From: JANNRW01 sp031401815 | Lineage (GTDB): Bacteria; Desulfobacterota; Desulfuromonadia; Geobacterales; DSM-12255 | Assembly (NCBI GenBank): GCA_031401815.1 | Contig: JANNRW010000076.1 | Location: 1 to 7,194, forward strand | DNA: 7,194 nt | Direction of reading: 5' to 3' | In this document: piece after piece, positions 6,353-7,194 of the stretch | Layout of the letters: each line of letters begins with the position of its first letter | Numbering within the stretch: the first letter of the stretch is position 1 | Translations under genes and position numbers: made by a program | The notes under the pieces: generated by a model | The model's database searches: none | What the model was told of the DNA's origin: nothing | Seen by the model: the letters and a program-made list of their open reading frames with translations, nothing else

Positions 6353-6958
6353 TCAGTCGATATCACGGATAATTCTGATAGCCTTGCCGATAAGGGTTAT
6401 CTCCTCATTCGCAGGGATAATTATCGGCTCCATATTCGGATTGCGAGGTTGCAGACGTATATGATCCTTTTCCCGGTAAAACCTTTTCAGGGTAGCTTCA
6501 CCATCAATCAGGGCAACGACAATATCTCCGTTAATCGCTGTTTTCTGGGGACGAATCAGCGCCAGATCCCCCTCCATGATAGCGTCGTTAATCATTGAAT
6601 CTCCCTTGACACGGAGAAAAAAAGCACCACCTTTAAGCTGCATTTTATCTACCGGGTAGTACCCTTCTATCTCCTCGACTGCAAGGGTCGGCATACCGGC
6701 ACGGACTACTCCGACAATCGGCACCGGGACAAACTCCACCTTCGACTTCCTGAGGAGGTGAATGCCACGGGAACTCCCTGCTTCACGCCGGATAAACCCC
6801 TTTTTCTCAAGGGCGTCAAGATGATGTATGGCGGTTACAGTCCCCTGGGTGCCGATATGCCGGGCAATTTCCCGCAAGGTCGGGGGGTAACCTTTTTCTT
6901 TGATACTGGCGATAAGGTAATCTAGAACCTGCTGTTGACGGCTAGAGATATTTTTCAT
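6353..6958 (-). CDS. lexA: LexA repressor (SOS regulator, self-cleaving serine peptidase)
   Basis: LexA represses DNA-damage genes and is inactivated when RecA filaments provoke self-cleavage (EC 3.4.21.88). The 201 residues match the family. The N-terminal winged helix-turn-helix spans about residues 1-70 (SSRQQQVLDYL, GYPPTLREIARHIG, then the wing GSSRGIHLL). The cleavage site is Ala87-Gly88 in VVRAGMP. The catalytic dyad is Ser121 (KGDSMIN) and Lys158 (GEATLKRF). The expected recognition helix (TQGTVTAIHHLDAL, 37-50) differs strongly from the E. coli SPNAAEEHL stretch, which suggests another operator sequence. ATG 6958 has GGAG six bases upstream, inside the right arm of a large palindrome that is probably its own operator. 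It leads an operon with the small protein, the Gate protein and dinB. Confidence 0.96.
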   Translation of the reverse strand: MKNISSRQQQVLDYLIASIKEKGYPPTLREIARHIGTQGTVTAIHHLDALEKKGFIRREAGSSRGIHLLRKSKVEFVPVPIVGVVRAGMPTLAVEEIEGYYPVDKMQLKGGAFFLRVKGDSMINDAIMEGDLALIRPQKTAINGDIVVALIDGEATLKRFYREKDHIRLQPRNPNMEPIIIPANEEITLIGKAIRIIRDID

Positions 6959-6964
6959 AGTGGG

Positions 6965-6998
6965 CTCCAGTGATATGTCAAATGATATATCACTGGAG
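6965..6998. promoter_or_regulatory. Candidate LexA operator: 34-base palindrome with two tandem palindromic cores
   Basis: Perfect 12-base arms CTCCAGTGATAT (6965-6976) and ATATCACTGGAG (6987-6998) flank the ten bases GTCAAATGAT. Inside are two tandem units with a 12-base period: TGATATGTCA (6971-6980, one mismatch from palindromic) and TGATATATCA (6983-6992, perfect). They are joined by AA and framed by CTCCAG and CTGGAG. The element covers the predicted -10 region and the ribosome binding site of lexA, the right place for autorepression. It contains neither CTGT-N8-ACAG nor GAAC-N4-GTTC. Binding by LexA is inferred from position. Confidence 0.65.
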
Positions 6999-7013
6999 CA
7001 GTTGGAAGGTCAA
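6984..7013 (-). promoter_or_regulatory. Predicted sigma-70 promoter of the lexA operon
   Basis: On the - strand TTGACC (7013-7008) and TATATC (6989-6984) are separated by 18 bases, which places the transcript start near 6977, about 20 bases before the lexA ATG. The -10 lies inside the palindrome, so a bound repressor would block polymerase. A start there also leaves most of the left half of the palindrome (as read on the - strand) out of the mRNA, arguing for a DNA operator rather than an RNA hairpin. Confidence 0.5.
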
Positions 7014-7025
7014 GGAATTAAAAAT

Positions 7026-7194
7026 CTATTTCCTCATATCATGCGGCACAATCACGGTTGTTGATCTGGTTGTCCTGTTCCCTGCCTGGTCAGTAACAAC
7101 AGCTGTTATGGTGTAAACCCGGCCATCCTTGTCATTCCCATCCCGCCAGGCTTCCAGCAGCACCGTATCCCCGAATTTCACCCCCTGCTTATTG
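7026..7194 (-). CDS. C-terminal end of a probable secreted/surface protein with Ig-like (HYR-type) domain (partial)
   Basis: The frame is open from the right window edge to a TAG at 7028-7026, giving 56 codons of a gene that starts outside the window. The peptide contains GVKFGDTVLLEAWRDG, a central GRVYTITAVVTDQAGNRTT, and ends TVIVPHDMRK. The pattern Y-T-I-T-x-x-x-T-D-x-A-G-N followed by a final x-V-x-V-P-H-D strand is common in C-terminal Ig-like or HYR-type beta-sandwich repeats of exported bacterial proteins. The full architecture and export signal are out of view. The next gene on the strand, lexA, begins 67 bases further on and has its own promoter-like sequence, so this gene is probably not part of the SOS operon. 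It is convincing as coding sequence because the composition and motif are protein-like, but the function is unknown. Confidence 0.7.
   Translation of the reverse strand, partial: NKQGVKFGDTVLLEAWRDGNDKDGRVYTITAVVTDQAGNRTTRSTTVIVPHDMRK

Noticed and set aside
6965..6998. Palindrome before lexA as an intrinsic terminator of the upstream gene
   Set aside because: On the - strand it is not followed by a T-run, and it coincides with the lexA -10 and ribosome binding site, which fits an operator much better.

Overview
The window looks like a chromosomal segment from a Geobacter-like member of the Desulfuromonadia (former Deltaproteobacteria). The evidence is the style of the proteins (LivM/LivG/LivF, a PaaK-type ligase, a LexA of about 200 residues, a DinB with a long tail) and the gene order. 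This is recognition by eye, not a search, and the genus is not certain. There is no rRNA, tRNA, CRISPR array, insertion sequence or phage gene.

Left half, + strand (1-3732): the 3' part of livM, then livG and livF, overlapping one another as in a tightly coupled operon. Together they encode the inner-membrane permease and the two ATPases of a branched-chain amino acid (HAAT-type) ABC transporter. A gap of about 250 bases holds a large imperfect palindrome built from CGGAT/ATCCG units. It is followed by a phenylacetate-CoA ligase-type gene (paaK) with its own strong ribosome binding site. Import of branched-chain or aromatic amino acids and CoA activation of the aryl acids made from them would form a plausible catabolic unit. 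That link is inferred from proximity.

Convergent junction (3733-3871): a 16-base direct repeat that swallows the paaK stop codon, a weak hairpin followed by T residues that could terminate paaK, and a small AT-rich inverted repeat.

Right half, - strand (read from 6958 down to 3872): lexA, a small conserved-looking protein, a membrane protein with two nucleoside-recognition/Gate domains, and dinB (DNA polymerase IV). They are separated by 25, 17 and 15 bases, so they probably form one LexA-controlled SOS operon. Just upstream of lexA a promoter-like pair of hexamers overlaps a striking 34-base palindrome. It is made of two tandem 10-base (quasi-)palindromes (TGATATGTCA and TGATATATCA) framed by CTCCAG and CTGGAG. 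It is the obvious candidate for the LexA operator and does not match the E. coli, Bacillus or G. sulfurreducens LexA boxes as I remember them.

Far right (7026-7194, - strand): the last 56 codons of a gene that begins outside the window. They resemble the C-terminal Ig-like/HYR-type domain of secreted or surface proteins.

The most interesting items are the unusual lexA operator and the presence of a Gate-domain membrane protein and a small unknown protein between lexA and dinB.
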